From NCBI GenBank assembly GCA_024752435.1, contig CP103037.1:992001-1056000 (forward strand): a stretch of DNA of 64,000 nt, in the 5' to 3' direction. This document shows positions 44,457 to 55,720 of the stretch, piece after piece. Made by a program: the position numbers and the translations under genes. Each line of letters opens with the position of its first letter. Within the stretch, counting starts at the first letter, position 1. The notes under the pieces are model-generated. The model was not told where the DNA came from and searched no databases. It worked only from the letters and a program-made list of their open reading frames with translations. Source of the DNA: Allantophomopsis cytisporea (taxonomy: Eukaryota > Ascomycota > Leotiomycetes > Phacidiales > Phacidiaceae).

Positions 44457-45835
44457 ATGGTCTCTTTCTCTTGCGAGGTAGATAATACTTGGGCGTTCAA
44501 AATTCTCGCAACATACGACTAATTTGGTGTTTCCTTCTAGAATTGTGGTGATGTCTTAACAAAGAAGAAATTGGATCCGCATCGAAATCAGTGCAGAGGC
44601 GCGACCTTCACATGTCGTAAGTATTCTTTTATTACGTGGTGGTGCCAGCGCATCAGTCTTTCATGGGTGGACAATGGGCTAACATGACTGGCTTACAAGT
44701 CGACTGCATGGTGCATTTCTATGGAATGGAGTATCGAACCCATACATCGTGCATTTCTGAGGCTCAGAAGTACCAAGGCGCATTGTATAGGCCCGAGAAA
44801 GAGAAGAAGGGTAAAGGTCAAAATAATCAGAACAACCAGAACAACCAGAACAACAAGTCGCAGAACCAAGGCCCACAACGAGCATATGTCGAGGATGTCG
44901 CCGATGTTTCCAATGCCGCCACGCCTGAACAGATCCTCCCAGAAGCCCCATCTCCTCCATCCGCTGCTCCAGGATTCCAGAGCAATGTTTTCGACTACAT
45001 GGTTGACAGCACTCCCAATGCATCGCGAGTTGAGCTTAACACGGAAGCCAATGTAATGAATGAGGACACTCCGGTACAGGATGCTTCGGAAAGCGCCCTC
45101 GTGGCATACACCAACCCTGCGGAGGATGTGGCAGCCATCACAACACCTGCACCAAAGGTCAAGAAGAGCAAGGACATGAAGAGTGAGGAGAAGAAAGACA
45201 AGAAGAGGAAGAGATTACATGTCGATGTGCAGGATGCCACATCGATGGAGCTGGCTACAAGAGATGGAGATGAAGTAATGGCAGATGCACCACCAGTCTT
45301 GCACTCTGGGTTGACGGGTGGGTTAAACCGACTTTCCACAAGACCCTCCGAGTTTCCTCCCTCGCCTGACTATTCGGGAGCAGAACCAGCGGATGGCGAG
45401 ATTTCCCCAGTAGCAGCACCCACGAAGAAGCCCAAGCGATCGAAGAAGGACAAGGCAAAGCCAGTCACTTTCACCGGCGGACTACTAGCCATGATGGCAC
45501 CCAAGAAACCGAAGAAGAAGAAGGACAGCGCTCGCCCAAGCAAACGCCAACAGACCGCCAAGTCATCGCAACGAATGCTCGAGTTCAAGACTGAGGGCGC
45601 CGATGGCGAGAACCAGGTGGTCGTATACAAGCACCCGGCCGAGCACCTGATGTCCTTTGTCACCAAGGGCCCCGAGAGCGAGAAGGGCGTGAGCATGAAC
45701 AAGGCGCTGAAGCGCTACCATCGCGAACGAACGGCAATGGGCAGCGGCCTGGCGAAGGGTGAGGAGGAGAAGGAGTTATGGCGATCGCTACGACTGAAGC
45801 AGAACGATCGTGGGGAGATTGTCGTTTTCTTTTGA
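44457..45835 (+). CDS. LYAR-type C2HC zinc-finger nucleolar protein
   Basis: Exons 44457..44477, 44541..44616, 44700..45835 (410 aa); introns 63 and 83 bp. Residues 1-60 carry the family hallmark: two C2HC fingers, C6-x2-C9-x11-H21-x3-C25 (MVSFSCENCGDVLTKKKLDP) and C32-x2-C35-x11-H47-x2-C50 (TFTCLDCMVHFYGMEYRTHT), then SCISEAQKYQGALY. After an Asn/Gln repeat (44819-44880) the middle is disordered with several lysine-rich stretches (KKSKDMKSEEKKDKKRKR) that look like nucleolar signals, and it ends in a compact charged domain (WRSLRLKQNDRGEIVVFF). Mammalian LYAR and fungal relatives act in pre-rRNA processing. The first coding exon is only 21 nt. Confidence 0.93.
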
Positions 45836-46893
45836 TTTCGTTCTCTGTTTTACTTATTGCATGATACCTGGATGGACATTTTATGTAGGATTTTACTATG
45901 AATTTCTCATTTACCAGACTTTTGCCTTTTGTGCGGAATTTTCAAAGATTGCGTGCATTGAACTCATGTTTCGTCGATTTCTATCATCCAGGTATTTTGA
46001 GTTTCATATTCGTGCATCTCAATCCCTACCTACTATATTTCCTGCCTCACCTCAAGGATGAAGCAAACACTCACTTTTTCCTTCCACCCTCCCGCCTCGT
46101 CTCCAAAGTTAGGCAACTAAAACTCAATACTCTCCCTTACTCCCTCGTCTTCCTGCACACGTTTCTCCACACTCGACTCGGATCTTTTCATTCGTGCATG
46201 AAGAACTCGCCGATCTCATATTGTCAACCTCAACGCTCACCTCCTGCACCTCGTTGCCGAGATTGCAAAAGCGATATATCACTTCTTCATCCCATCTCAC
46301 AATTCCGACGCTGCGTTCATGCATGCACTCTACCCCCACACGTCTGCTGCCCTCGCGTACTAGATTTGCAGATGTGCAGATTCCTGACGTGCAATTTTTT
46401 TTTTTTTTTGGCATCCTTTCTCGGTGGAATTCACGCCTGATTTTCACGCTGGGTGGGTGGGTTGAGATAGTGCACTACTGCTCAATTGTGCACGGCTACC
46501 GCATATTCTCCAGCTACTCGATCAATTGGAACTGTTGGATTGTCGAATCGATCATTCACTTCGGTTTCGAGCTCGATGTTAAATCTTCACTCTCAGACTT
46601 CTCACGCGGCTTTTGCGTGAACGTTCCTTGATCCGTTCACGAGGAAGGTTCACGGTGGCAAGAGTTTCTGCTATGATAGTGCTTCGAACTTCAATTACAT
46701 GTGCATTTATGCGCATCTTCACTTCTGGGATTAGTCCGCGATAGGAAGGTTCACGGCAGCGAGAGTTTCGACTACATACGGATATTTGGGGCGATTGTTT
46801 CGGTGCCTTTGATTTCAAGACCGGGCTGACGATCTTCTTTGGGTATCGAGATTACTTGTCTGGTGTTGTGGCGAGCTCGTCACCATTGCAATC
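45836..46893. other. Intergenic between tandem genes
   Basis: 1.06 kb. Contains a T(17-18) homopolymer near 46396-46410 and an imperfect direct repeat (46642-46778). Promoter and leader of the following gene. Confidence 0.55.
46642..46778 (+). repeat. Imperfect direct repeat, 37 bp units 100 bp apart
   Basis: Units at 46642-46678 and 46742-46778 share AGGAAGGTTCACGG, then 4 variable bases, AGAGTTTC, and CTA-ATA endings. They sit 250 and 150 bp upstream of the ATG of the next gene, so they may be paired regulatory sites or a local duplication. Confidence 0.6.
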
Positions 46894-49800
46894 ATGGTTG
46901 CCTTTGAAGTTAGATACGCTGATGAGGTGCGACGTGTGATGGAATGGCTTTCCTCCAAGGAGTCCCCCAACAATCTCCACGGAAACAAAGATACCGTTGT
47001 GGGTATGCTGAAATCTGTGGCCCATCTAACTGGACCAAGTGGAAATCATGGTCGAGATGGACTAGTCGAAAAAGTGATTGCACATATTGAGGCTCAACCT
47101 ACGCCAGTGGATATGCGTGCTATTGCTAACGAGATGCGACAACAGCTCAGGCAACAGAATAAGGACATCAGCAAACTTGTAGAGAGGCAGAAAATGCAGA
47201 TACTTGGTAAGCTCAAATCGCGTGGCTTGTCTTTTGCCGAACATGAGATGTCGGATACCGCCCGTGAAGTGCTGCAAGATATTCGATCAAGAACAAGAGC
47301 ATCAAGACGATCTTCCGATGAAGAGGTAGAAATTGCAGTCAGAACCATACTGAATGAGAGGAAGAGGATGGAAGCGAGGACACAGGTTATCACAAGGGAA
47401 GTCAGCAGCAATTCAAGCCATCATGAAACTGCACAGTCCATCACTTCGCAGTCCGACATCAAGGCTTCGGAGTCTGCTCCTCCCCGGCGTCTTTCTAACG
47501 ATCAGATTCGAGTAACGGCCGATTGTGTTAAATCAGAGGTCAATGAATCAGCCATTACTGGATCCCACCAAGCCAGTTCGATTTCAAATGTAGGAGATAT
47601 GTCAGTTGGAAATTCAAATACTACGTCCCATACCATACCAGCAGGAGAAGCTTCGATTTGTGAACAGCAACCTCATTTTATGGCCGGAATACAGGTGAAA
47701 AGAAGTAGCGCACCAGGTAAACCCTGGGATGGTCTATTTTTCCCTGTATACGAGTCGTCCTCCAATATGGGAAGCATTGAGCATGCCAATTTTGTCGAAT
47801 TTATGCAGAAATTTCGACGAATCAATTTAGGAGCATCATATCGGACACAGGAAATAACCAGAAGATTTATTGGGAAATGTTGGCACGTAATGCTCAAATG
47901 GTATCCTGACAGCCGAGAAACCCGTCAGCTCCACAGACAGGTGGGTTGAATTCTGTTACACTATCTGGTATTACTCTTCACTAACTATTTCTAGGCTCGG
48001 GAATATCTGCAAACCAAAGCCGAAGTCGTCGATGGTATGCTCATCCCTAGACTGGACATTGAGGATTTTGACCTGCCTGCCTCGTCTCACCATTACGACT
48101 TCAAACAAGAGTTTGCCTTATTGAATAGACCAAGTCGCCTAAATATTCCGAAAGGTGCTTGGGAAGCTTTCTTGCATCTAAATAGACGTTTTATAAACAA
48201 CTCTGATGTTGATAACTCCAATGGTGATCGACAATTTCTTTCCCGAGTTGAAGGCGGAGTCCTTGATATTCCGCAAGGAGGAAACGATGGGTATGAGCCT
48301 GGGCATGATCAGACACAATCACATGGTCAATTACAGTACAACGATAGTGACTCAAGTTCAGAAAATGGTAAGGGTGGCGAGGAGCTTGCTTGTACTCCTG
48401 AAGACAACAAAGTAAAACTCGAGCCAAGTGATCCAAGATTTGGGAATGGTTTATTAGCTGATTTGTATGTTCCCGAAGAGACGGATCATGTGTACGATCT
48501 GCCATTCCATACACCTGGACCCGAGCGCAACGGGTCCCTTGCGCCCTCTAGGAACAAACGGAAGAGAACCAAGGAAATTGCAACGGAAGAGCTTTCCTTC
48601 ATAACTCCTGTGGAGCAACAGGAGTCCTCCGGATCACCTGAAAGCTTGCGAAAAAGCGAGAAGCGCCAGAAACGGATATTTGTTCAGGAAAGTTCTCACA
48701 AGTCCGTGCCAGCACATAAAGAAGACCATGAGACCTTAGGAAAGAAACGAAAGAGGGTGGGTTTTTCATGCTGCCTTCCACAAGTTGCAATGACTGACAA
48801 CTGTCAAGGCTACATCTCCGAGCCCTGAGTGTATACTTACAATTGTAAGTTTTTATGTAGTCTCTCAAAACACGTACATTCTCGTTCATTTGAACGCTCG
48901 TCAAACAACGTCCAGAACTACAATCATCTTCTAGCTATGATAACCTATTCATTTACTCTATCTTATTCGATGGGTCATGACTTGACAAGATAACTATTGA
49001 CTTACTTACAGAGTCCAAGCGTCGAGGCTACTCAGCCAGCTGTTGTCAAAGGATTCCTTTGCCGTGGATGTAGCAAACCTTACATCAAGCGCAAATGTTG
49101 GGCTGATCACGAAGCAAAGTGTGATTTGATTAGTCGAAGCTCAGGATCAGGAACGGAAGAACCTGACGAGCATCACGAGAAGTCTATTACACCTGCCAGG
49201 CCTACGAACAATGACATCTCATTTAGAAGAGATAGTACATCAAGTAATATGACAGCTCATAGCAAAACCAATGTCAGCCGGAAGCCCAGTAAACAAGACT
49301 ATCCACCGATCTTACCTCAAGTAAAGAAGCCGCTCGAGAAAGGTCTGCTTAAAAGAACTAGGAGCTCGAAGGATGTCAAGTCAATGCCAACAGTCGAAAA
49401 GCGATCCCTTCAGGCAGAGGAAAGTCACAAGGACACTGTCAGCAATGAAAACAGTGATACGACCAGCAGCAACAGCGATGAAGAATCCGAAGAATCCGAA
49501 GAGTCAAGTGATAGCATGTATGTGAAGGAAGACAAGCAAACCAGGAAACCATCACCAGTCCCTGTGGTAAAGATTAAGGATGACAGTAGCGACAGTAGCG
49601 ACAGTGAAAGTGAATCCGAGAGGACATCCAGACACAGTATATCCGCTAAAATGACAAAGAAATCAACCAAGACACGAAAAGAAAAGGAAGAAAGAAGTAA
49701 AGAGGCTAAGGCACGCGACAAAAAGGCGAAGACGGCTATCGAGGAAGATGTCAGGCCTAAGGCGAAGAAGGCGAAGAAGACGAAGAACGAAGTTTTTCAG

Positions 49801-50034
49801 GATCTTTCCGAAACAAATATCCAGTCGTTTACTTTAAGCCAGCTGATCGATGTCAGGAACAAGATTGAGAGACGGATTACTGAGGCACTTGAGAACCAGT
49901 TTCCTGCAGCGGCTTCGTCTGAGTCGGTCGTGAGCGGTGCAATACGCACAGCTCAGAGCAACTCCACAGAAGTTAAACATAAGACCAAGAAGGTGGGAAG
50001 GGGAAAGGAAGCGAAGTCGTCCCGAAAGAAGTAG
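46894..50034 (+). CDS. Large zinc-finger / acidic-basic protein, unrecognised
   Basis: Exons 46894..47940, 47995..48756, 48809..48844, 49012..50034 (955 aa); introns 54, 52 and 167 bp, all phase 0. I do not recognise the family. Residues 1-135 form a helical N-terminal domain (MVAFEVRYADEVRRVMEWLS, ending DTAREVLQDIRSRTR). About 270-420 is a second ordered region (KPWDGLFFPVYESSS, EFMQKFRRINLGA, RFIGKCWHVMLKWYPDSRET). A single C2HC finger lies at about 705-727 (FLCRGCSKPYIKRKCWADHE, then AKCDL). Acidic Ser clusters (SDEESEESEESSDS, SSDSSDSESESE) and Lys-rich runs precede a C-terminal helix FTLSQLIDVRNKIERRITEA. No signal peptide or TM. The make-up suggests a nuclear chromatin- or RNA-associated protein; this is inference only. 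Confidence 0.8.
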
Positions 50035-51061
50035 ATGGTGGATCTTGAAACTCGGGATGTTTATATGAAGGTCATTTGTTTATAACGATGTATGATTTCG
50101 TATGAAGGTTGGCGTTCTAGGGGTGGATGGTGATAAGACAATATTTGGACGGGTTTGGAAATCATGGCTCCGAAAACATCGCTCATTGTTATCTTCATCT
50201 CCCCTGTTGAGTTGATAGAAAGCTTTTGTTCAAGGTGTTTGCCTTGACAAGCCGCTCTGTAACCATCAAAGGGGATTGGCTTATTATTGTAGGACTAGTT
50301 GTGCTCTCAACTCACTTATGCAAAGCGCTAATGTGTTTTAAGCATTGAGTAGACGATAAAAGTTCTCAAAGGACCTCCTCAGCTTACACCTTGCACTTAA
50401 GGGTTGATTGAGTTCTTCGTTCAGCTTTTGCTTTTAACATTGAGAAAAGATTACACGTCATGGAAGCTACTGAAACCATAGTGCGGTGAAAATGTATGAG
50501 TTCTGTACAACATCAGGATTGAGTGATGGCATTTATGATCTTCCAAATCAGGAGGCCTCCTCAAATTTCTTGTGTTAGCGTGGCGTTATCCTAGTTTCTT
50601 TTCCCATTATAGTCAGTTGCTCTCATACTCGTGAAATATTCCAAGAATGTTGTGAATTAGGAAGTGAAAATGACCTCCCTTCTTCTCTCGTAAAATCTAT
50701 CAGACTTACTTCGGTCTCGATTGCGTGATTCATAATGATCAATGCTCTTGTACTTATCTTCTCTTCAATCACTATGCATGGTGGTCTTTGATGTTACTCT
50801 ACTAATTCCAAGCGCTTTCTCGTGGCCACGTCAGCTTTGATCTATCTCGACAGGCGTGTAGCATTGCCCATATGATAATCCGGCATATATTCTTAACTAA
50901 CCCCCCAGCACCAATTGCGCAGGCGATACAGTCGTAGAAAAGAATTCACTATCTTCATAGCTCTACCAAATGTCAAGGTGGTTCATCACTACAGCGTTCC
51001 TTGTACGAATACAAATTCTTCTATCATCAAGAATGAATACTTTCTGAGCTTTAAAACCATA
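50035..51061. other. Convergent intergenic
   Basis: 1.03 kb between two 3' ends; no recognisable element. Confidence 0.55.
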
Positions 51062-52017
51062 TCAGGATTGTTCCATTGTCTTACGCGCAGCATCAACCGT
51101 CTTCTTGACCTCGGCTGTTGCCTTTTCTACGATCTTCTCCATCTCCTTATGGGCTTTCTTGATATCATCGGGTCTGGCCTTTTTAGCTACCTCAATACCT
51201 CTAAGCTTCTTCTGTGTTGCTCCTCTGGCGTTCTTTACTGCGAGGGTGGCTCCTTCTCCTGCCTTATTGGCGGCTCCTAGAGCAGCGTCTCTAGATTCTT
51301 TCGTAGGTGGTGGAATTGAGATGTTGAGCTGCGATGGATTGTGGGCATCGGGTACTGGTTGAAGGTTTAGGTCTTTCGATCCTTGAATGGCTGAGACAAT
51401 TGCCTTGACATGCTGTATCGTCTAGTCAGTAGCATCCTTTTGTTTCGACACAATAGCATGACATACATCCTTCTCTCCAACTAAGACCTGGACGTTCCTT
51501 CCCTTAGGAATGACCTGTGCCAGATCCGCAAGCTTGATGCTTTCCTTGCTGTCCTTGCTCAAGCTCACTCTAACATTCTCCAGCACCTCCGGGTTGAATC
51601 GACCACCTGTTCGTAATTTGGCGAGGTCATCCTTCAACTTTTCGTGGGACTTCTCGATCTTCTCATTGAGCGAGGAAAAGTCGTACGGGTCGTCATTTTC
51701 GGCCGAAGAAGTACTAGAATTAGATGCAGGCGCTGCCTGCTCTTTTGTCTTTTCTTTAGCTTCAGACTTCTTTTTCAAATTTATCTGAGAACTGGTGAAG
51801 GGAGCGGTCTGTTGGCGAGAATAAAATGACGTTGTAAGCGGCACCCCGCATTCAACCAGGCGACTGCAAATTATTAGCCTACTCAGTACGCTATGGTGAA
51901 TTGAAGGACTTACGGCTGGCGCAGGTACCCAATTGCTTGGCAAGAGCTGTGGCGAGATGGCGCCAGCAATTTGGAGCGAGCTGCCGATCGAATAACAAGT
52001 TTAATAGAGGAAGACAT
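51062..52017 (-). CDS. RRF1: Mitochondrial ribosome recycling factor
   Basis: Three exons on the minus strand: 52017..51914, 51863..51467, 51412..51062 (283 aa); introns 50 and 54 bp. A basic mitochondrial presequence (MSSSIKLVIRSAARSKLLAP) and a linker rich in Lys/Glu/Ala precede the RRF fold: helix 1 EKIEKSHEKLKDDLAKLRTG, then GRFNPEVLENVRV, the domain II strand block LADLAQVIPKGRNVQVLV, HVKAIVSAIQGSKDLNLQP across the intron, and the long C-terminal helices KARPDDIKKAHKEMEKIVEK and TVDAARKTM. With mitochondrial EF-G2 it splits the post-termination ribosome. The R in KLRTGR and NPQ/LNLQP elements fit bacterial RRF. Divergent from the rhodopsin-domain gene 1.6 kb away. Confidence 0.93.
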
Positions 52018-53629
52018 TGGATTATACAATATTTGTTGTTGTGATTCCTGCTACCATCGTACATATATTCTGGCGGAACAACATTTATGCGCAGCGCGTC
52101 ATCTCAGCCTTGTTTAGCCGGCTATCATTGACACTGATAGTGGAAGCAGTCGGACCACTAAGACAAGATATAACATTTGCAAAATTAATACGAATCGCCT
52201 AAGGGAGTAATAGATGTCCTTAAGTAGGTTCTTAAACGGTAGCTGGCAATGCCGAAATTTGGCCTGAGGAAACATTCGTCCCTACGGATCTTGTGTATGA
52301 AGTTATTAGGCAGTGTAGCTTTGCATACGAGTATAATCACAACAAATTAGTAGAGACTGCGTGAAATATGTTCAGCAACAACTACTGATCTTTTAAAATA
52401 CTTTGAGGAAACATGCTCCATAGAAAAGCTAACTAGTGTCATTCAATCACTTTCCTTGTCATAATGTAAGAATACCATGATAAGTCTTGGAAAACATGTC
52501 CAAACACAGTGCATATTGAGTAAGGAACGACGTTACATAGAGAGTTTCGTTTGCAATTCTTTATTCGAAGAAAAGGAGTACAAGTTCTTGTATGTCTTCT
52601 TTCTTTGCTTACAGTCACATTATCAACTAGCTCCACATGCTTTCCAAAAAGGATCCTTCATCATAACTGTAGATCATCTCCCGTCTTCTTTATTAAGCAG
52701 GATATCTATATCCTTATAATGTTGCCTTCAAAAATCTGTTAGGGTAACTACAATTCATACAATTGAAATATAAACGTGCTTCAATTTTCACCTTTGGCAC
52801 GACTACTTGTACCTCTTCTCGTAAATAACCTCAAATCACTTGAACATAACTTAGCGTTATTATTAGAAAAAACTCCACTTAATTAGCTCAACACGATATA
52901 TATACTACAGTCTACAATATTGTCAATTATTTGAATATAAATTGTGGTTGTAACATCTCTTAGACAGATATTTGGTACTCGGAAAAAGGTTGGTATTTAA
53001 GGTTTAGTCATTAGATCATCTGGCTGAAACAATAGAAAAGCAGTATAGAAAGCAATTATATCAGCAAGCGACTCGTGTGTCATATACGAGGTATTTTATA
53101 GATTTCTATCAAGATTATGGCTTTCTACGATTCGAGAATTGAGAGAATATATGATCAAGTTATTCACGTTTGATTTGGACCATTCGGAAGCTTGCCGCAA
53201 CCTAATCTAAGTTCGACTAACACATACATTCTGGTATCTAGCGGCACATGCGCCGTTTGCAAACATAGAAGGCTTCAGCCAGGCCTTTCTTTGACATTGA
53301 AAATAATCTCAATTGTTGATTATCGCGAATTCCCCCAATGGCAGCTGCGTGTAAAGCGAATGACAGCTGTACGCGGGGCGACTATTCTGTCTTCGACACT
53401 CGGCCCGCGGGAGTATATGAGCCCTTCAGGCTGTGTCCATCAGAGATCAGTCCCCGCACGAATTCGCATACTCTAGTCTACACTCATGCGTTCTTGCCCT
53501 GACGTACTTATAACATGTCATCCCTCTATACTGGCTACTTTCCGGCTTGTAGTTCTCATGATCTTTGACAAGCTCGACATAGTATCTTTCCTTCATCATT
53601 TCAGGATCTCTGGGCCGTGACATCTTGCA
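52018..53629. other. AT-rich divergent intergenic region
   Basis: 1.6 kb. The part 52.2-53.2 kb is visibly AT-richer than the rest of the window, with many TA steps. No intact gene. It could be a decayed (RIP-like) repeat or just a long intergenic space; I see no transposon protein fragment. Confidence 0.5.
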
Positions 53630-54922
53630 ATGTTGGATTCAATCTCAGACTCGAGGGTTCCGTCGATCATCATATGTTGTTCTATCATGATTGCATTGGC
53701 GACTCTGGGCGTGGCTTTGAGGTTATATTCGCGCATTAAAATCACGAAGAATGTCGGCGCCGACGATGCAGCGCTCCTCATCGCCTGGGCTCTACAGGTA
53801 GCCTGTGGAGCGTTGATTATTGCAGGTAGGCAGTCCTCTGGGAAGTAACTCGTCAGAAAAGAAAACCATACTGACAGAAATTGTTCTGTAGAAACACAAC
53901 AGGGTCTTGGCAGACATATTGCCACTCTCTCAACGCTGGACCTGGAGCATTTTCTGAAGGTATATTATAAATTCAAATTCAGCGACCTAAGACGACTAAT
54001 TGGCCTCAAAGTTGGCAGTCTCCAGTACTATGGCCTACAACCTCTCCCTAGCCTTTACTAAAATCTCCATCCTACTGCAATACCAACGCTTCCTCAAAAC
54101 CCGCTTAATGAAGAACCTCTGCCGCGCATGTCTCGTCTTTATCATCTTATACGGCATCACTTCGATTATCACCACTGCATTGCTCTGCATCCCGCTCAGC
54201 TCATTCTGGAGCCTTACAAACCGACATCACTGCCTCAACACGGCAGCCCTCTGGCTATCCCACGCTTGCATCAACATCTTTACCGACGTTGTTATTATCC
54301 TGCTCCCCATCCCCATCTTCCTCAGCCTCTCACTGCCGAAGAAGCAGAGGTATGGGCTGGTAGCCATTTTTGCTGTTGGGATAGTGTAAGTTGTTCCTCT
54401 AAGCCTCCTCCTTATCTTATCATATTCTCTTTAATCTCATCTACCAATCTTGTGTTTATGTCTCATCTAGCTGCTAACGATCCCAGCGTCTGCCTCATCT
54501 CTATTCTCCGCCTCAGAGCCGTCAGAAACTCCGCGGGGGTAGAAGACTTCACCTGGACCAACACTTACTCGGCAATATGGTCACAATGTGAAATCAGCGT
54601 CGCCATCTTCTGCGCCTCGCTTCCAGGAATGAAACCGCTTTTCTACGCATGGACATGCCGTTTCTACGATAGCACGTTGAAAACCAACAGTACTGATAGG
54701 ACGATGAGTAGGGGAATAGGTGGTAGTGGGATGAAAGAGTGTGAACTAGGTACTGGTGGGTTAGGTGCTATTTCTGATACGGTGATGGGTGATGAAGAGC
54801 ATAGTATCCCACCAACGAGTAATTTCGAGAGTCCGTTGGGTCTAAAAACGTTTCCGCTGGCGGAGATGGATGGGAAAGCTGGGATAGTTCAGACAGCTGA
54901 TCGACGCCAAGAATTGGACTGA
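53630..54922 (+). CDS. Rhodopsin-domain (SAT4/PTH11-like) integral membrane protein
   Basis: Exons 53630..53825, 53892..53959, 54012..54385, 54487..54922 (357 aa); introns 66, 52 and 101 bp. Seven hydrophobic segments can be counted, from SIIICCSIMIALATLGVALR through IAWALQVACGALIIA, LSLAFTKISILLQY, LVFIILYGITSIITTALLCI, INIFTDVVIILLPIPIFLSL, VAIFAVGIVVVCLISILRL to CEISVAIFCASLPG. Family marks: RLYSRIKITKNVGADDAALL in the first loop, FTKISILLQYQRFL in TM3, and SQCEISVAIFCASLPGMKPL at TM7. The cytosolic tail has Gly/Ser and acidic stretches. This family is greatly expanded in filamentous ascomycetes; PTH11 is a host-surface receptor in Magnaporthe, but most members have no known ligand. Intron 2 uses an AAAG acceptor. 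Confidence 0.88.
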
Positions 54923-55720
54923 GATGCGGATTGCCGAAGCACATGAGAGCAGTTCTCCCATGGCAGCTCCATCTGATACGGTCATAAGCGGTGCAGTATG
55001 CACAATTCGGAGACATCCTTGGAAAGTCATACGCCTGACCAAATGGTAGGAAAGGAGACAATGCTCAAGCTGTTCCGTAAGACTGGCCTATGGAGCTGGG
55101 GATACTGATCGAAGGATTATGTACGAACAATGGCGTTCTGGATATTGCTACAGAGGTAATGTTGCTTAAGGTATTTCAGATTGAATGCCTTGAGAAATCG
55201 GTAAAGGCCATGCATGACCACTGTTACGACAGCAAACTCTTCTGGCTAGACAGGACTGCCATAAGATAAAAGAGGATAAATAATTGTAGATCACACGAAA
55301 AACTATTCAGACTTCTACAGTGTCATGAACTAGACATACATCTATTGAACATTTTTGTATAATGTTGGCTGTTCAGCATAGAAGATGTAAGCAAGTATAA
55401 TTAAGTGACGAGCACTTGTATGTCATTCGATGTCCTAAGTCTTGGTATTGAAGCATATTAATGCCTTGAATATATGGCTTAAATCACGAAATACACAGAA
55501 CACGCAACGAACGTAGACGGGTATAAACTGTTAATTACAAATACATACAAATACTACATATCTCATGACATATCATATATCTCAACCCAACCATAATGCA
55601 CCCCATGCCCATTAATAAAGCACTTTTAATCACTAACAAACGCCTATAAATGATATAAATCTACAAATGCATCCGCCCCTTTCCTTCCCTTCTATATCAC
55701 CATTCACATGCGTCTATAAT
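54923..55720. other. Convergent intergenic
   Basis: 0.8 kb, AT-rich, between the rhodopsin-domain and CAD 3' ends. Nothing else seen. Confidence 0.55.
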
